DNA of 11,684 bases from Deltaproteobacteria bacterium (lineage in GTDB: Bacteria > Desulfobacterota > Desulfobacteria > C00003060), in NCBI GenBank assembly GCA_030667105.1, contig DAOUWN010000033.1, positions 1-11,684 on the forward strand, read 5' to 3'. A model generated the notes under the pieces. That model was given only the letters and a program-made list of their open reading frames with translations. It ran no database searches and was not told the DNA's origin. Below, one piece after another: positions 1-6,018 of this stretch. Every line of letters begins with the position of its first letter. The first letter of the stretch is position 1. The translations under genes were made by a program, and so were the position numbers.

Positions 1-642
1 ATCTATGTCGGGCTGCAATACACCCTCGCGTCCAGAACGTACGTCCTCGTGTACACTGCCCCGTTCTTTGCAGCTGTAGGGGCCCATTTTTTCCTCGAAG
101 GGGACCGGCTCAATGTCTGGAAGGCCACTGGACTTGTCCTAGCTTTTGCCGGCGTGGTTTCCCTGTTTATGAGGGGACTGGCCTCTTTTTCCATTAGCAC
201 TTTGCCAGGTGATCTAATGGCCTTGGCAGCAGGTGTCTTGTGGGCGGCTACGACAGTCTACCTGAAGAAATACCTCTCCCACCGGACCGTGCCCTTGCAG
301 ACGCTTTTCTACCAGGTCTTCTTTTCCGCGCCTTTGCTGTTCCTCATAAGCGTCGCGCTGGAGGATCCCATTTTGTCAGGATTTTCCTTTGTGACTGGAT
401 TCTCGTTGTTCTATCAGTGTATTGTTGTAGCCTTTATTAGCTATCTGGTCTGGTTTCAGCTCATCCACCGGTACTCTGTGAGTTTGCTCCATGCCTTTTC
501 CTTTTTCACACCGGTCGTTGGAGTGTTTCTAAGCGGGATTTTGATCTTGGGAGAGGTGATGACTCCGAACCTTATCCTGGCTTTGACTTTGGTGAGTCTG
601 GGAATGATTCTCGTGAACAAGCGACCTCGGGCCAGGACTTAA
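1..642 (+). CDS. EamA/DMT-family transporter, 3' part (5' end outside window)
   Basis: The reading frame is open from the first base of the window, so the 213 visible residues are the C-terminal part of a longer protein; the GTG codon at 49 is internal and not a likely start. The sequence is a chain of hydrophobic helices of the drug/metabolite transporter type. The end of the first EamA repeat is visible (APFFAAVGAHFF, then a short charged link and a helix GLVLAFAGVVSLF). A second five-helix repeat starts near GDLMALAAGVLWAATTVYLKK and ends in the usual short basic tail (NKRPRART). Family members are 10-helix inner-membrane exporters of metabolites or amino acids; the substrate cannot be read from the sequence. 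The gene points towards yihY and is separated from it by an inverted-repeat element. Family assignment is firm, function is not. Confidence 0.88.
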   Translation: MYVGLQYTLASRTYVLVYTAPFFAAVGAHFFLEGDRLNVWKATGLVLAFAGVVSLFMRGLASFSISTLPGDLMALAAGVLWAATTVYLKKYLSHRTVPLQTLFYQVFFSAPLLFLISVALEDPILSGFSFVTGFSLFYQCIVVAFISYLVWFQLIHRYSVSLLHAFSFFTPVVGVFLSGILILGEVMTPNLILALTLVSLGMILVNKRPRART

Positions 643-648
643 CTAGTG

Positions 649-797
649 TCCATCCACAAATCAAAGATTTCCGGATGGAGCGATTAGCCCTCAGCGGTTA
701 GCTTTCAGCGTAACTGCTGGCTTTTATTGGTTTTGTGGCTAACAGCTAATTGCTGACTGCTAAAGGCTATCATCCGTGAAGTCCATTCATGGATGGA
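649..797. repeat. 149-bp imperfect inverted repeat built of heptads (REP/MITE-like)
   Basis: The ends are TCCATCCA (649-656) and its complement TGGATGGA (790-797). Inside these come CGGATG (672-677) and CATCCG (771-776). Inside those, the left arm holds four exact 7-base units TTAGCCC, TCAGCGG, TTAGCTT, TCAGCGT (684-711). The right arm holds five units GCTAACA, GCTAATT, GCTGACT, GCTAAAG, GCTATCA (738-772), which are the same TYAGC core in reverse. The arms can fold into a long imperfect hairpin with a loop near 712-737. The element starts 6 bases after the transporter stop codon and lies between two convergent genes, so it could also stop transcription, though it has no clear T-run. No coding potential is visible. 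Confidence 0.75.
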
Positions 798-997
798 AAG
801 TTAATGACATTGAGTGAGCTTATTAAATATAATTGAATGACATTTATATATATATTATATCAATTAAATATTCTTTTAAATCCAATGTGTCAAGTCAAAA
901 GTAAACGCCATACTCCACAAACCCTTCACAGAGAAACAGATCGAAAAGGTTTTGAGGGACGCCACGGGGAAAGAGTGACGCGTTTTTGGCGAAGTCA
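798..997. other. Gene-free AT-rich spacer
   Basis: No gene is supported here. The 9-mer AATGACATT occurs twice (803-811 and 836-844). AATATAATTGA (826-836) is mirrored by TCAATTAAATATT (860-872), an AT-only inverted repeat with a two-base bulge around a run of alternating TA. The remainder (about 880-997) is the 3' flank of the minus-strand yihY gene; I see no hairpin with a T-run that would be a convincing terminator for it. Confidence 0.5.
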
Positions 998-2317
998 TCA
1001 TATTTCTTTTAGCAGCATATTTGCCGGTGATTTCTCAATGACCTCGCCAAAAACCCTTAGGCACTCAGAGAGTCTCTCAATCTCCTTTGACTTGGCAACG
1101 GGTATGTTGTCACTGCCATGCTGTTCCAGCCTATCAATGACATATTTGACAGTAAACAAGTTAATGTCCTGAGCAGGCTGAAAGGATGCCTCTTCTTTCT
1201 CGTTGTCACATATCTCAGAAATAACTCCCGATTTCACTAGTTCATTCAATATCTCACGGACCAGGCGGATAGGAATTTCCAGTGTCTTTGCAATCTGGAC
1301 GGCCGATAACGATTTGCCTCCTTGTGAAAAACCTTTCACCATCAGATGTACGACTCTTAACGTGAGGAGTTTTTTGAAGGTATAACTTATGGCCGAACAA
1401 TCCTGCTCAAACTCATAGGTCTCTTCGTTCTGATGAGCAAAACAGAGCTCTGCCCCAAAGAGCACAATCATCCAGCTAAGCTGGAGCCATATGAGGAAAA
1501 GGGGAAGCGCCGCAAAGCTTCCATAAATGGCATTATATTTGGCCACGCCAATTTGAAAAGAAAGGTACACCAACTGGAAAAGCTGATACAGTGTGCCAGC
1601 CGCGACACCGGCAAAAATCCCTGATCCGAGCCTTATCTTTGTATTAGGCATAAACATGTAGACAAAGGTGAAGAGGACCCAAATCACACCGTAGGGCAGC
1701 AATCGGAGGGTGAAAAATATTACGGGACTGATGGCCCCCAGAAGGGCGATTTTCTGCACCACAAGACTCACCTGGCTCTTTATCAGCACGGTCACCGTAC
1801 TCGACACGATAAACAGGATGGGACAGACAATCATAGCAGAAAGATAATCGCTTATCTTTCTTGTGAAGCTTCTCGGTTTCTTGATCCCCCAGATATGGTT
1901 GAATGAACTCTCGATGTTTCCCAGGACCCGGATAACCGCCCAGAAGAGGAGCAGAATGCCCACGCCGGCAATCACGCCTCCTTTTGTGTTTTCAAGGAGT
2001 GAACGGGCAAAGTTCACCACCCTAAGAACAACTTCTTCCTGACCCTGAAATGTCTCAAAGAGTTGTGTTTCAAGGGTTCTCTCAAATCCAAACCCCTTAG
2101 CCAGGCCAAAGGCCATAGCCACGACTGGCACAATGGAGAGCAACGAATAAAAGGTTAAGGCCGACGCCCTGAAAAGGCAGTTGTCTTTGTCAAATCCCCG
2201 TACAGACAGTATGATGATCCTCAACAGTCTAATCCAGACCGATTGTATCCGCGGAAGATCCCTTGAGCGGACCCTCCAGATGTCGGTCTTGATGAATTGT
2301 ATCTTCTTGGCTATCAT
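998..2317 (-). CDS. YihY/BrkB-family inner membrane protein with C-terminal winged-helix-like domain
   Basis: This 439-residue protein has the family landmarks: a basic N-terminus, ALTFYSLLSIVPV (residues 53-65), GVIAGVGILLLFWAVI (114-129), further hydrophobic helices near 158-180, 195-220 and 231-256, and the hallmark YGSFAALPLFLIWLQLSW (265-282) running into LFGAEL. About six membrane helices are expected. The family was once called RNase BN by mistake, and its true role is unknown. After residue 305 the protein turns soluble. Residues 335-368 (KSLSAVQIAKTLEIPIRLVREILNEL and on) resemble a winged-helix DNA-binding fold of the Rrf2 style, followed by an acidic and then helical tail. The ATG at 2317 is preceded by AAGGGG (plus-strand complement near 2327-2332) at about 10 bases. 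The gene is monocistronic, convergent with the transporter and divergent from the hemL block. Family call is strong; the tail call is inferred. Confidence 0.9.
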   Translation of the reverse strand: MIAKKIQFIKTDIWRVRSRDLPRIQSVWIRLLRIIILSVRGFDKDNCLFRASALTFYSLLSIVPVVAMAFGLAKGFGFERTLETQLFETFQGQEEVVLRVVNFARSLLENTKGGVIAGVGILLLFWAVIRVLGNIESSFNHIWGIKKPRSFTRKISDYLSAMIVCPILFIVSSTVTVLIKSQVSLVVQKIALLGAISPVIFFTLRLLPYGVIWVLFTFVYMFMPNTKIRLGSGIFAGVAAGTLYQLFQLVYLSFQIGVAKYNAIYGSFAALPLFLIWLQLSWMIVLFGAELCFAHQNEETYEFEQDCSAISYTFKKLLTLRVVHLMVKGFSQGGKSLSAVQIAKTLEIPIRLVREILNELVKSGVISEICDNEKEEASFQPAQDINLFTVKYVIDRLEQHGSDNIPVAKSKEIERLSECLRVFGEVIEKSPANMLLKEI

Positions 2318-2414
2318 AGAGAATATCCCCTTGCATCAATAATGCCACCAATAACATATCCTGCTTCTTTGAAAAAGGACCGTTTTCTGCAAGGCGATAG
2401 TGTTTTTCATTGAG

Positions 2415-2420
2415 TTGACA
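2415..2420 (+). promoter_or_regulatory. Possible -35 box for the hemL-side transcript
   Basis: A perfect TTGACA lies 70 bases before the small membrane-protein gene, in the divergent gap 2318-2489. The matching -10 is poor (AGAAAT after 16 bases), so the promoter is only a candidate. The rest of this 172-base gap holds no gene I can support and no clear promoter for yihY. Confidence 0.3.
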
Positions 2421-2475
2421 ACGTGTCGAAATTGTGAGAAATGAAATTATTCCCCGAGGACCATGACATGGCCGG

Positions 2476-2482
2476 AAGGAGA
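2476..2482 (+). promoter_or_regulatory. Ribosome binding site fixing the start at 2490
   Basis: AAGGAGA is placed 7 bases before ATG 2490. The upstream in-frame ATG at 2463 lies before this site, so the shorter reading is preferred. Confidence 0.7.
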
Positions 2483-2489
2483 ACACATT

Positions 2490-2702
2490 ATGAAAACGAT
2501 CTTCAGGGGTGTCGTAGATATTATCTGTTTTGCTGCTGGCCCTTTTTTCACAGTATATTATCTCTTTGATTTTAGTCATGGACCGGCCGGACCCGGTCCA
2601 TTTTACTACTATTATCGACATAACTCACGACTTGGATTGGCCCTTGGGGTCGCATTGATATCTCTAGGTCTTCTCATCAGGCACTTAAGAAAAGAAAAGT
2701 GA
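2490..2702 (+). CDS. Small predicted two-helix membrane protein, unknown function
   Basis: I do not recognise this 70-residue protein. It starts [17 protein letters not shown], giving a first hydrophobic helix (about residues 6-26, ending FFTVYYLF). A short glycine/proline and tyrosine-rich loop follows ([15 protein letters not shown], about 31-45). A second helix [18 protein letters not shown] (about 48-65) and a basic tail RKEK complete it. The strong ribosome binding site and typical codon use suggest a real gene. It ends 40 bases before the hemL start and is probably co-transcribed with it. An in-frame ATG at 2463 would add nine residues but has no ribosome binding site. Both ends of the helix pair look basic or polar, so a hairpin with the tyrosine loop outside is plausible. 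A link to haem synthesis is only suggested by position. Confidence 0.6.
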   Translation: MKTIFRGVVDIICFAAGPFFTVYYLFDFSHGPAGPGPFYYYYRHNSRLGLALGVALISLGLLIRHLRKEK

Positions 2703-2727
2703 ACAAGAAAACGGCACACACATGGAT

Positions 2728-2734
2728 AAAGGAG
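2728..2734 (+). promoter_or_regulatory. Ribosome binding site fixing the hemL start at 2743
   Basis: AAAGGAG lies 8 bases before ATG 2743 and overlaps the first codons that would be read from the alternative ATG at 2722. The shorter product (429 residues) also fits the normal HemL length better. Confidence 0.75.
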
Positions 2735-2742
2735 CTGCGTTT

Positions 2743-4032
2743 ATGGAAAAGGATGTATCTGAAAGACTCTTTGCCAAGGCCCGAAAAATCATCCCTGGTG
2801 GCGTTAACAGCCCTGTCCGTGCCTGCCGCTCGGTCGGTATGGACCCTCTGTTCATACAGCGAGCCCAGGGTTCCAAGGTATTTGACGCCAATGGCAATGC
2901 TTTCATAGACTACGTTGGCTCATGGGGCCCCATGATTTTGGGGCATCGACACCCAGAGGTAATATCGGCCATTCAGGGTGTCCTGGCGAGGGGGACCAGC
3001 TTTGGAGCGCCAACGGATCTTGAGGTGGAACTGGCCGAGATGGTGGTTGACGCCGTTCCATCAGTAGAGATGGTCCGGATGGTAAACTCCGGAACAGAGG
3101 CAACCATAAGCGCTGTTCGCCTGGCAAGGGGGGCAACGGGTCGGGATCTCCTTATCAAGTTTGACGGTTGCTACCATGGCCATGGTGACAGCTTCCTGGT
3201 GCAGGCAGGTTCCGGGGTCGCCACATTGGGCATTCCAGGAAGCCCGGGGGTTCCTGAGGCATGCGTTGGAAATACCATGTCGCTGCCCTATAACGACCAA
3301 GAGCGACTAAGGGAAGTTCTTTCGGAAAAGGCCGGGGCCATTGCCGCCGTAATTGTGGAACCCGTAGCCGGCAACATGGGCCTTGTGGCGCCCAAACCCG
3401 GCTTCCTGGAAACCTTAAGGAAGCTTACCAGGGACCAGGGGATCGTCCTGATATTTGATGAGGTCATGACAGGTTTTCGCGTTGCTTATGGCGGCGCCCA
3501 GACCTTGTATGGCATCATTCCGGACCTTACCTGCATGGGCAAAGTCATAGGCGGCGGCCTTCCGGTGGGGGCCTATGGCGGAAAGTCGGAGCTTATGAGC
3601 AAGATCGCCCCTGAAGGACCCGTTTATCAGGCTGGAACCCTTTCAGGCAACCCAGTGGCCATGGCAGCAGGCATTGCAACGCTAAAATGTTTGCAGCAGT
3701 CCGGGTTCTATGAAACGCTGGAATCCAGGTCTGCCATGTTGGAAGATGGACTGAAAGAGGCTGCCGGAAAGGCGGGGGCGCCTGTGGTGATGAACAGGGT
3801 CGGCTCCATGCTGGGACTTTTTTTCACAGATCAACCGGTTTCAGACTTTGCTGAGGCCCAAAAGAGTGATGTTGCCCTATTTGCCAGATATTACAAGGAG
3901 ATGCTGGAACTGGGCATCTATCTGGCTCCTTCTCAGTATGAGGCGGCATTCGTGTCGAGCGCTCACAGCGAGGCAGATATCGAGACGACTATCAGTGCCG
4001 CGAGCAAGGTTTTTGAGGGTTTGAGAATTTAA
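2743..4032 (+). CDS. hemL: Glutamate-1-semialdehyde 2,1-aminomutase
   Basis: HemL is a PLP enzyme of the cytoplasm that converts glutamate-1-semialdehyde to 5-aminolevulinate, the last step of the C5 route to tetrapyrroles (haem, sirohaem, cobalamin). The 429 residues match the family end to end: [10 protein letters not shown] near the N-terminus, the [12 protein letters not shown] substrate region, [18 protein letters not shown] (PLP phosphate binding), [30 protein letters not shown] with Asp239 for the PLP ring nitrogen, and [17 protein letters not shown] with the Schiff-base lysine at Lys267. [13 protein letters not shown] and the C-terminal small domain follow. No key residue is missing. 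The gene lies 40 bases after the small membrane-protein gene and 98 bases before atpZ. No terminator is seen between hemL and atpZ, so read-through is possible. Confidence 0.97.
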   Translation: MEKDVSERLFAKARKIIPGGVNSPVRACRSVGMDPLFIQRAQGSKVFDANGNAFIDYVGSWGPMILGHRHPEVISAIQGVLARGTSFGAPTDLEVELAEMVVDAVPSVEMVRMVNSGTEATISAVRLARGATGRDLLIKFDGCYHGHGDSFLVQAGSGVATLGIPGSPGVPEACVGNTMSLPYNDQERLREVLSEKAGAIAAVIVEPVAGNMGLVAPKPGFLETLRKLTRDQGIVLIFDEVMTGFRVAYGGAQTLYGIIPDLTCMGKVIGGGLPVGAYGGKSELMSKIAPEGPVYQAGTLSGNPVAMAAGIATLKCLQQSGFYETLESRSAMLEDGLKEAAGKAGAPVVMNRVGSMLGLFFTDQPVSDFAEAQKSDVALFARYYKEMLELGIYLAPSQYEAAFVSSAHSEADIETTISAASKVFEGLRI

Positions 4033-4040
4033 GGATTGAC

Positions 4041-4046
4041 TTGACA
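4041..4046 (+). promoter_or_regulatory. Possible -35 box upstream of the atp genes
   Basis: Two overlapping boxes, TTGACT (4036-4041) and TTGACA (4041-4046), lie just after hemL. No good -10 follows at 16-18 bases (TAGCGG or TAGGTA), so this is a weak or activator-dependent candidate at best. Confidence 0.25.
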
Positions 4047-4073
4047 GACATGGTGTGGTAGGTAGCGGCTTGA

Positions 4074-4118
4074 TTTTCCAAGAGGCTGGCTGGCTGCTAG
4101 ACTGGGGCTTTTGGAAAA
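4074..4118 (+). promoter_or_regulatory. Leader hairpin before atpZ
   Basis: TTTTCCAA (4074-4081) pairs perfectly with TTGGAAAA (4111-4118). Three further pairs (one G-U) give an 11-bp stem around a 23-base loop containing three tandem GGCT units (4084-4095). The stem ends 12 bases before the atpZ ATG, which has no recognisable ribosome binding site of its own. It is not followed by a T-run, so it is not a standard terminator; a role in atp mRNA translation or stability is an inference. Confidence 0.4.
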
Positions 4119-4130
4119 GCGCTCTTTGTC

Positions 4131-4352
4131 ATGGAAGAAGATACCAAAAAATTGTTTAAAGAGTTATGGTATTACAGTAGCCTGAGTTTTTCCATTGCCC
4201 TGTCGGTTGTAATCGGACTAGGTATCGGGTATTGGCTCGACACTCGGGTATTTCATACTCAGCCATGGTTAACGCTTGTTTTTCTCGGCTTTGGCGTCAT
4301 CGCTGGATATCGCAACATATACCTGGCCATGAAAAAGAGCCAGAAACTATAG
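4131..4352 (+). CDS. atpZ: AtpZ/AtpI-family ATP synthase accessory protein
   Basis: This 73-residue protein has a charged N-terminus (MEEDTKKLFKELWYYSSL) and two membrane helices. The first is SIALSVVIGLGIGYWLD, where the GIGYWLD end is the family signature; the second is LTLVFLGFGVIAGYRNIYLAM, with a basic tail. Members of this family work with AtpI in c-ring assembly, and some are linked to divalent cation movement; here the role is inferred from family and position. It is the first gene of the Fo cluster, 22 bases before atpI. The ATG at 4131 fits the normal family N-terminus, although no ribosome binding site precedes it and a hairpin lies just upstream. Confidence 0.88.
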   Translation: MEEDTKKLFKELWYYSSLSFSIALSVVIGLGIGYWLDTRVFHTQPWLTLVFLGFGVIAGYRNIYLAMKKSQKL

Positions 4353-4374
4353 AAGGAAGGGGGACTCTCAGTCT

Positions 4375-4761
4375 GTGCATATAGAAAGGAAACTGCTCAG
4401 GTTTATTACGCTCACTAACTGGATTCTCTTCTGTGCGGTTACTGTCTGTGGCTTTATCTTTGCGCCGGGGCGTTTTGCGTGGGGAATCCTGTCAGGCGGT
4501 TTCATTGTTACGATCAACTTTCATATGTTGTATCGTTCTCTGAGGCAAGCTCTTACACCACCCCATCTATCCAATACCAGGGTAGTTTTAGGGAAATACT
4601 ACATCCGTTTTTTGGCCAGCGCTGTTATCATATTTGTATTGATAGCCGATCATTACGTGCATCCCTTGGGTCTCATAATTGGCCTTTCTGTTGTAGTTAC
4701 GAGCATTTTTATAGCGACGCTTAATGAAATAGGGAAAATTATCTTCAAGGAGGCGGCGTGA
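4375..4761 (+). CDS. atpI: ATP synthase subunit I (AtpI-like)
   Basis: A 128-residue protein with four hydrophobic helices: FITLTNWILFCAVTVCGFIF, WGILSGGFIVTINFHMLY, IRFLASAVIIFVLIAD and GLIIGLSVVVTSIFIATL. The order, size and position directly before atpB fit the ATP synthase I family, a chaperone-like factor for assembling the c ring. It starts at GTG 4375, the only fitting start after AAGGAAGGGGG (4353-4363), at a rather long 11-base spacing. Its last codons contain the atpB ribosome binding site, and its stop lies one base before the atpB ATG, so the two are translationally coupled. Sequence conservation in this family is low, so the call rests partly on context. Confidence 0.85.
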   Translation: MHIERKLLRFITLTNWILFCAVTVCGFIFAPGRFAWGILSGGFIVTINFHMLYRSLRQALTPPHLSNTRVVLGKYYIRFLASAVIIFVLIADHYVHPLGLIIGLSVVVTSIFIATLNEIGKIIFKEAA

Positions 4762-4762
4762 T

Positions 4763-5452
4763 ATGGAACATCCAATTCTTTTCCTAGTACAACTCTTTGA
4801 CCTCATTGGCCTGGGAGATTTTGCCCACCACTATCCCCACGTGATCTATTCATGGTTTGTGATGGTCATCCTCATTGTCTTTTCACTTCTTGCCACCAAA
4901 GGGATCAGTATGGTGCCGACCAAGTTGCAAAACCTATTCGAGTTCGTGATTGATGGGTTGGAAGATTTCACCGTGGACATTACCGGTGAGGAAGGGCGCC
5001 GCTTCTTTCCAATACTTGCCACCGTGTTCATCTACATCTTTGTGTGCAATCTTATAGGCCTTATGCCAGGGCTATTCCCCCCTACCGCTAACCTTAATAC
5101 GACCCTATCTTGTGCCATCCCTGTGTTTATTATGACGCATATAATTGGTGTGAGGACTCATGGTGCCAAGTACATCAAGCAGTTTACTGGGCCGATATGG
5201 TGGTTGGCACCGCTTATGGTTGTACTTGAATCTATAGGCCACCTGGCCCGAATTATGTCGCTCAGCATCCGTCTTTTTGGAAACATGATGGGCAAGGAGC
5301 TGGTTTTGGGGATTCTGTTTATGCTGGCAGGTGCCTTTTTTGCTCCCCTCCCCATGATGGTGTTGGGTCTCCTTGTGTGCTTTATTCAGGCCTTTGTGTT
5401 TTACTTGCTTTCTACGATGTACTTTACTCTTGCAATGGAAGAGGCTCATTAA
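4763..5452 (+). CDS. atpB: F1Fo ATP synthase subunit a
   Basis: Subunit a forms the ion half-channels of the Fo motor in the inner membrane. The 229-residue protein shows the expected helices and the late conserved block ARIMSLSIRLFGNMMGKELV, containing the essential arginine at Arg170 that faces the c-ring glutamate. It ends in the usual QAFVFYLLSTMYFTLAMEEAH, corresponding to the last helix with its conserved glutamine. NLIGLMPGLFPPTANLNTT (middle) is also typical. A strong AAGGAGG (4747-4753) inside the end of atpI precedes ATG 4763 by 9 bases. It is followed after 75 bases by atpE. The F1 genes and subunit b are not in the window, so the ATP synthase genes are split over at least two loci. 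Confidence 0.97.
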   Translation: MEHPILFLVQLFDLIGLGDFAHHYPHVIYSWFVMVILIVFSLLATKGISMVPTKLQNLFEFVIDGLEDFTVDITGEEGRRFFPILATVFIYIFVCNLIGLMPGLFPPTANLNTTLSCAIPVFIMTHIIGVRTHGAKYIKQFTGPIWWLAPLMVVLESIGHLARIMSLSIRLFGNMMGKELVLGILFMLAGAFFAPLPMMVLGLLVCFIQAFVFYLLSTMYFTLAMEEAH

Positions 5453-5454
5453 CA

Positions 5455-5475
5455 TAAGATCGCTTCGCGATTTTA
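5455..5475 (+). promoter_or_regulatory. Intercistronic hairpin between atpB and atpE
   Basis: TAAGATCGC (5455-5463) pairs with GCGATTTTA (5467-5475), with one G-U pair and a three-base TTC loop. It lies 3 bases after the atpB stop. Such stem-loops between atpB and atpE could mark RNA processing or protect the downstream message; this role is an inference. Confidence 0.45.
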
Positions 5476-5501
5476 TATATGGAAGAAGCCCGTGAACAAA
5501 A

Positions 5502-5518
5502 TTTTTTGGTAAAGGAGG
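5502..5518 (+). promoter_or_regulatory. Strong, U-rich translation start region of atpE
   Basis: A T-run (TTTTTT, about 5502-5507) is followed by AAAGGAGGG (5511-5519), a near-perfect ribosome binding site 9 bases before ATG 5528. A U-rich enhancer before the c-subunit gene is known from E. coli and fits the need for many c copies per enzyme. Confidence 0.6.
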
Positions 5519-5527
5519 GAAAAGTCT

Positions 5528-5905
5528 ATGTTCAAGAAACTGTCGTTTTCAACCTTTGTTTCTGCCTTTTTGCTGTTCGCCCTTTCCACGGTGGCCTATG
5601 CAGCAGGTTCAGAGACGGCCATTGCTGGCCTGAAGTACTTCACGGTATCCGTGTTTGCCGCTGGCTTTGGTATTGGCATCGCAGCCTTTGGATGCGGTAT
5701 CGGCATGGGTTATGCGGTCAGGGGTGGGCTTGAAGGTATTGCCAGGAACCCGGAGGCCTCGGGTAAGGTGACTGTGACCATGTTGATTGGTCTGGCCTTG
5801 ATTGAGGCGCTGGCGATCTATACCCTGGTTATTGCCTTGATTCTGATCTATGCACATCCGTACTCATCAGTGATCGCAAAACTATTTGAAGTAGTCACTC
5901 ATTAA
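5528..5905 (+). CDS. atpE: F1Fo ATP synthase subunit c with N-terminal signal peptide
   Basis: Subunit c forms the rotating ring of Fo. The 125-residue product is longer than the usual 75-90 because it begins with a typical signal peptide: basic MFKKL, hydrophobic core, then AYA at residues 23-25 with likely cleavage before Ala26. The mature part has two helices: FAAGFGIGIAAFGCGIGMGYA, then the polar loop GIARNPEASGK, then MLIGLALIEALAIYTLVIALILIYA with the ion-carrying carboxylate Glu93. Compared with the sodium-type c subunit of Ilyobacter, the ligand Gln32 is Met60 and Ser66 is Ala94, while the tyrosine after the glutamate is kept (Tyr98). This predicts proton coupling. The gene is followed directly by a strong terminator. 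Confidence 0.96.
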   Translation: MFKKLSFSTFVSAFLLFALSTVAYAAGSETAIAGLKYFTVSVFAAGFGIGIAAFGCGIGMGYAVRGGLEGIARNPEASGKVTVTMLIGLALIEALAIYTLVIALILIYAHPYSSVIAKLFEVVTH

Positions 5906-5917
5906 TTAGAAAAAACA

Positions 5918-5970
5918 GAACAGGGTTGCCACCAGGTGCCGATCGTGGTGCGCAACCCTGTTCGTTTTTT
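5918..5970 (+). terminator. Rho-independent terminator after atpE
   Basis: GAACAGGGTTGC (5918-5929) pairs perfectly with GCAACCCTGTTC (5952-5963). Past a single bulged C (5951) five more pairs form (CACCA with TGGTG), leaving an 11-base loop 5935-5945. The stem is followed by CGTTTTTT (ending 5970). It starts 12 bases after the atpE stop and ends the atp transcript before rex. Confidence 0.92.
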
Positions 5971-5997
5971 GGCGTCAAACCCTTTCCTATCTAGAAT
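5969..5997 (+). promoter_or_regulatory. Candidate sigma70-type promoter of rex
   Basis: TTGGCG (5969-5974) and TAGAAT (5992-5997) are separated by 17 bases. The start would be near 6004, leaving a leader of only about 15 bases before the GTG at 6019, which agrees with the lack of a clear ribosome binding site. The -35 overlaps the terminator T-run. Confidence 0.4.
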
Positions 5998-6018
5998 ATC
6001 ATACCTTAATATTCAAGC

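Noticed and set aside
837..1172. 111-codon plus-strand open frame reaching into yihY
   Set aside because: Most of it is antisense to yihY, the product has no recognisable domain, and no ribosome binding site precedes it in AT-rich DNA.
2430..2455. Possible Rex-like half site TTGTGA with AT-rich follow-on
   Set aside because: The second half (TTCACAA-like) is missing, so it does not form the palindrome Rex needs. A lone TTCACAA at 6706-6712 was rejected for the same reason.
2229..2621. Minus-strand 130-codon frame overlapping the yihY start and the small membrane gene
   Set aside because: It overlaps two better-supported genes and lacks domain or start evidence.
4051..4066. Sigma54-like GG...GC pattern before atpZ
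   Set aside because: Spacing between GG and GC is 11 bases rather than 10, and the flanking consensus is poor.
5479..5733. 84-codon frame overlapping atpE
   Set aside because: It overlaps the conserved atpE in another frame, has no ribosome binding site, and its product is cysteine/tryptophan-rich noise.
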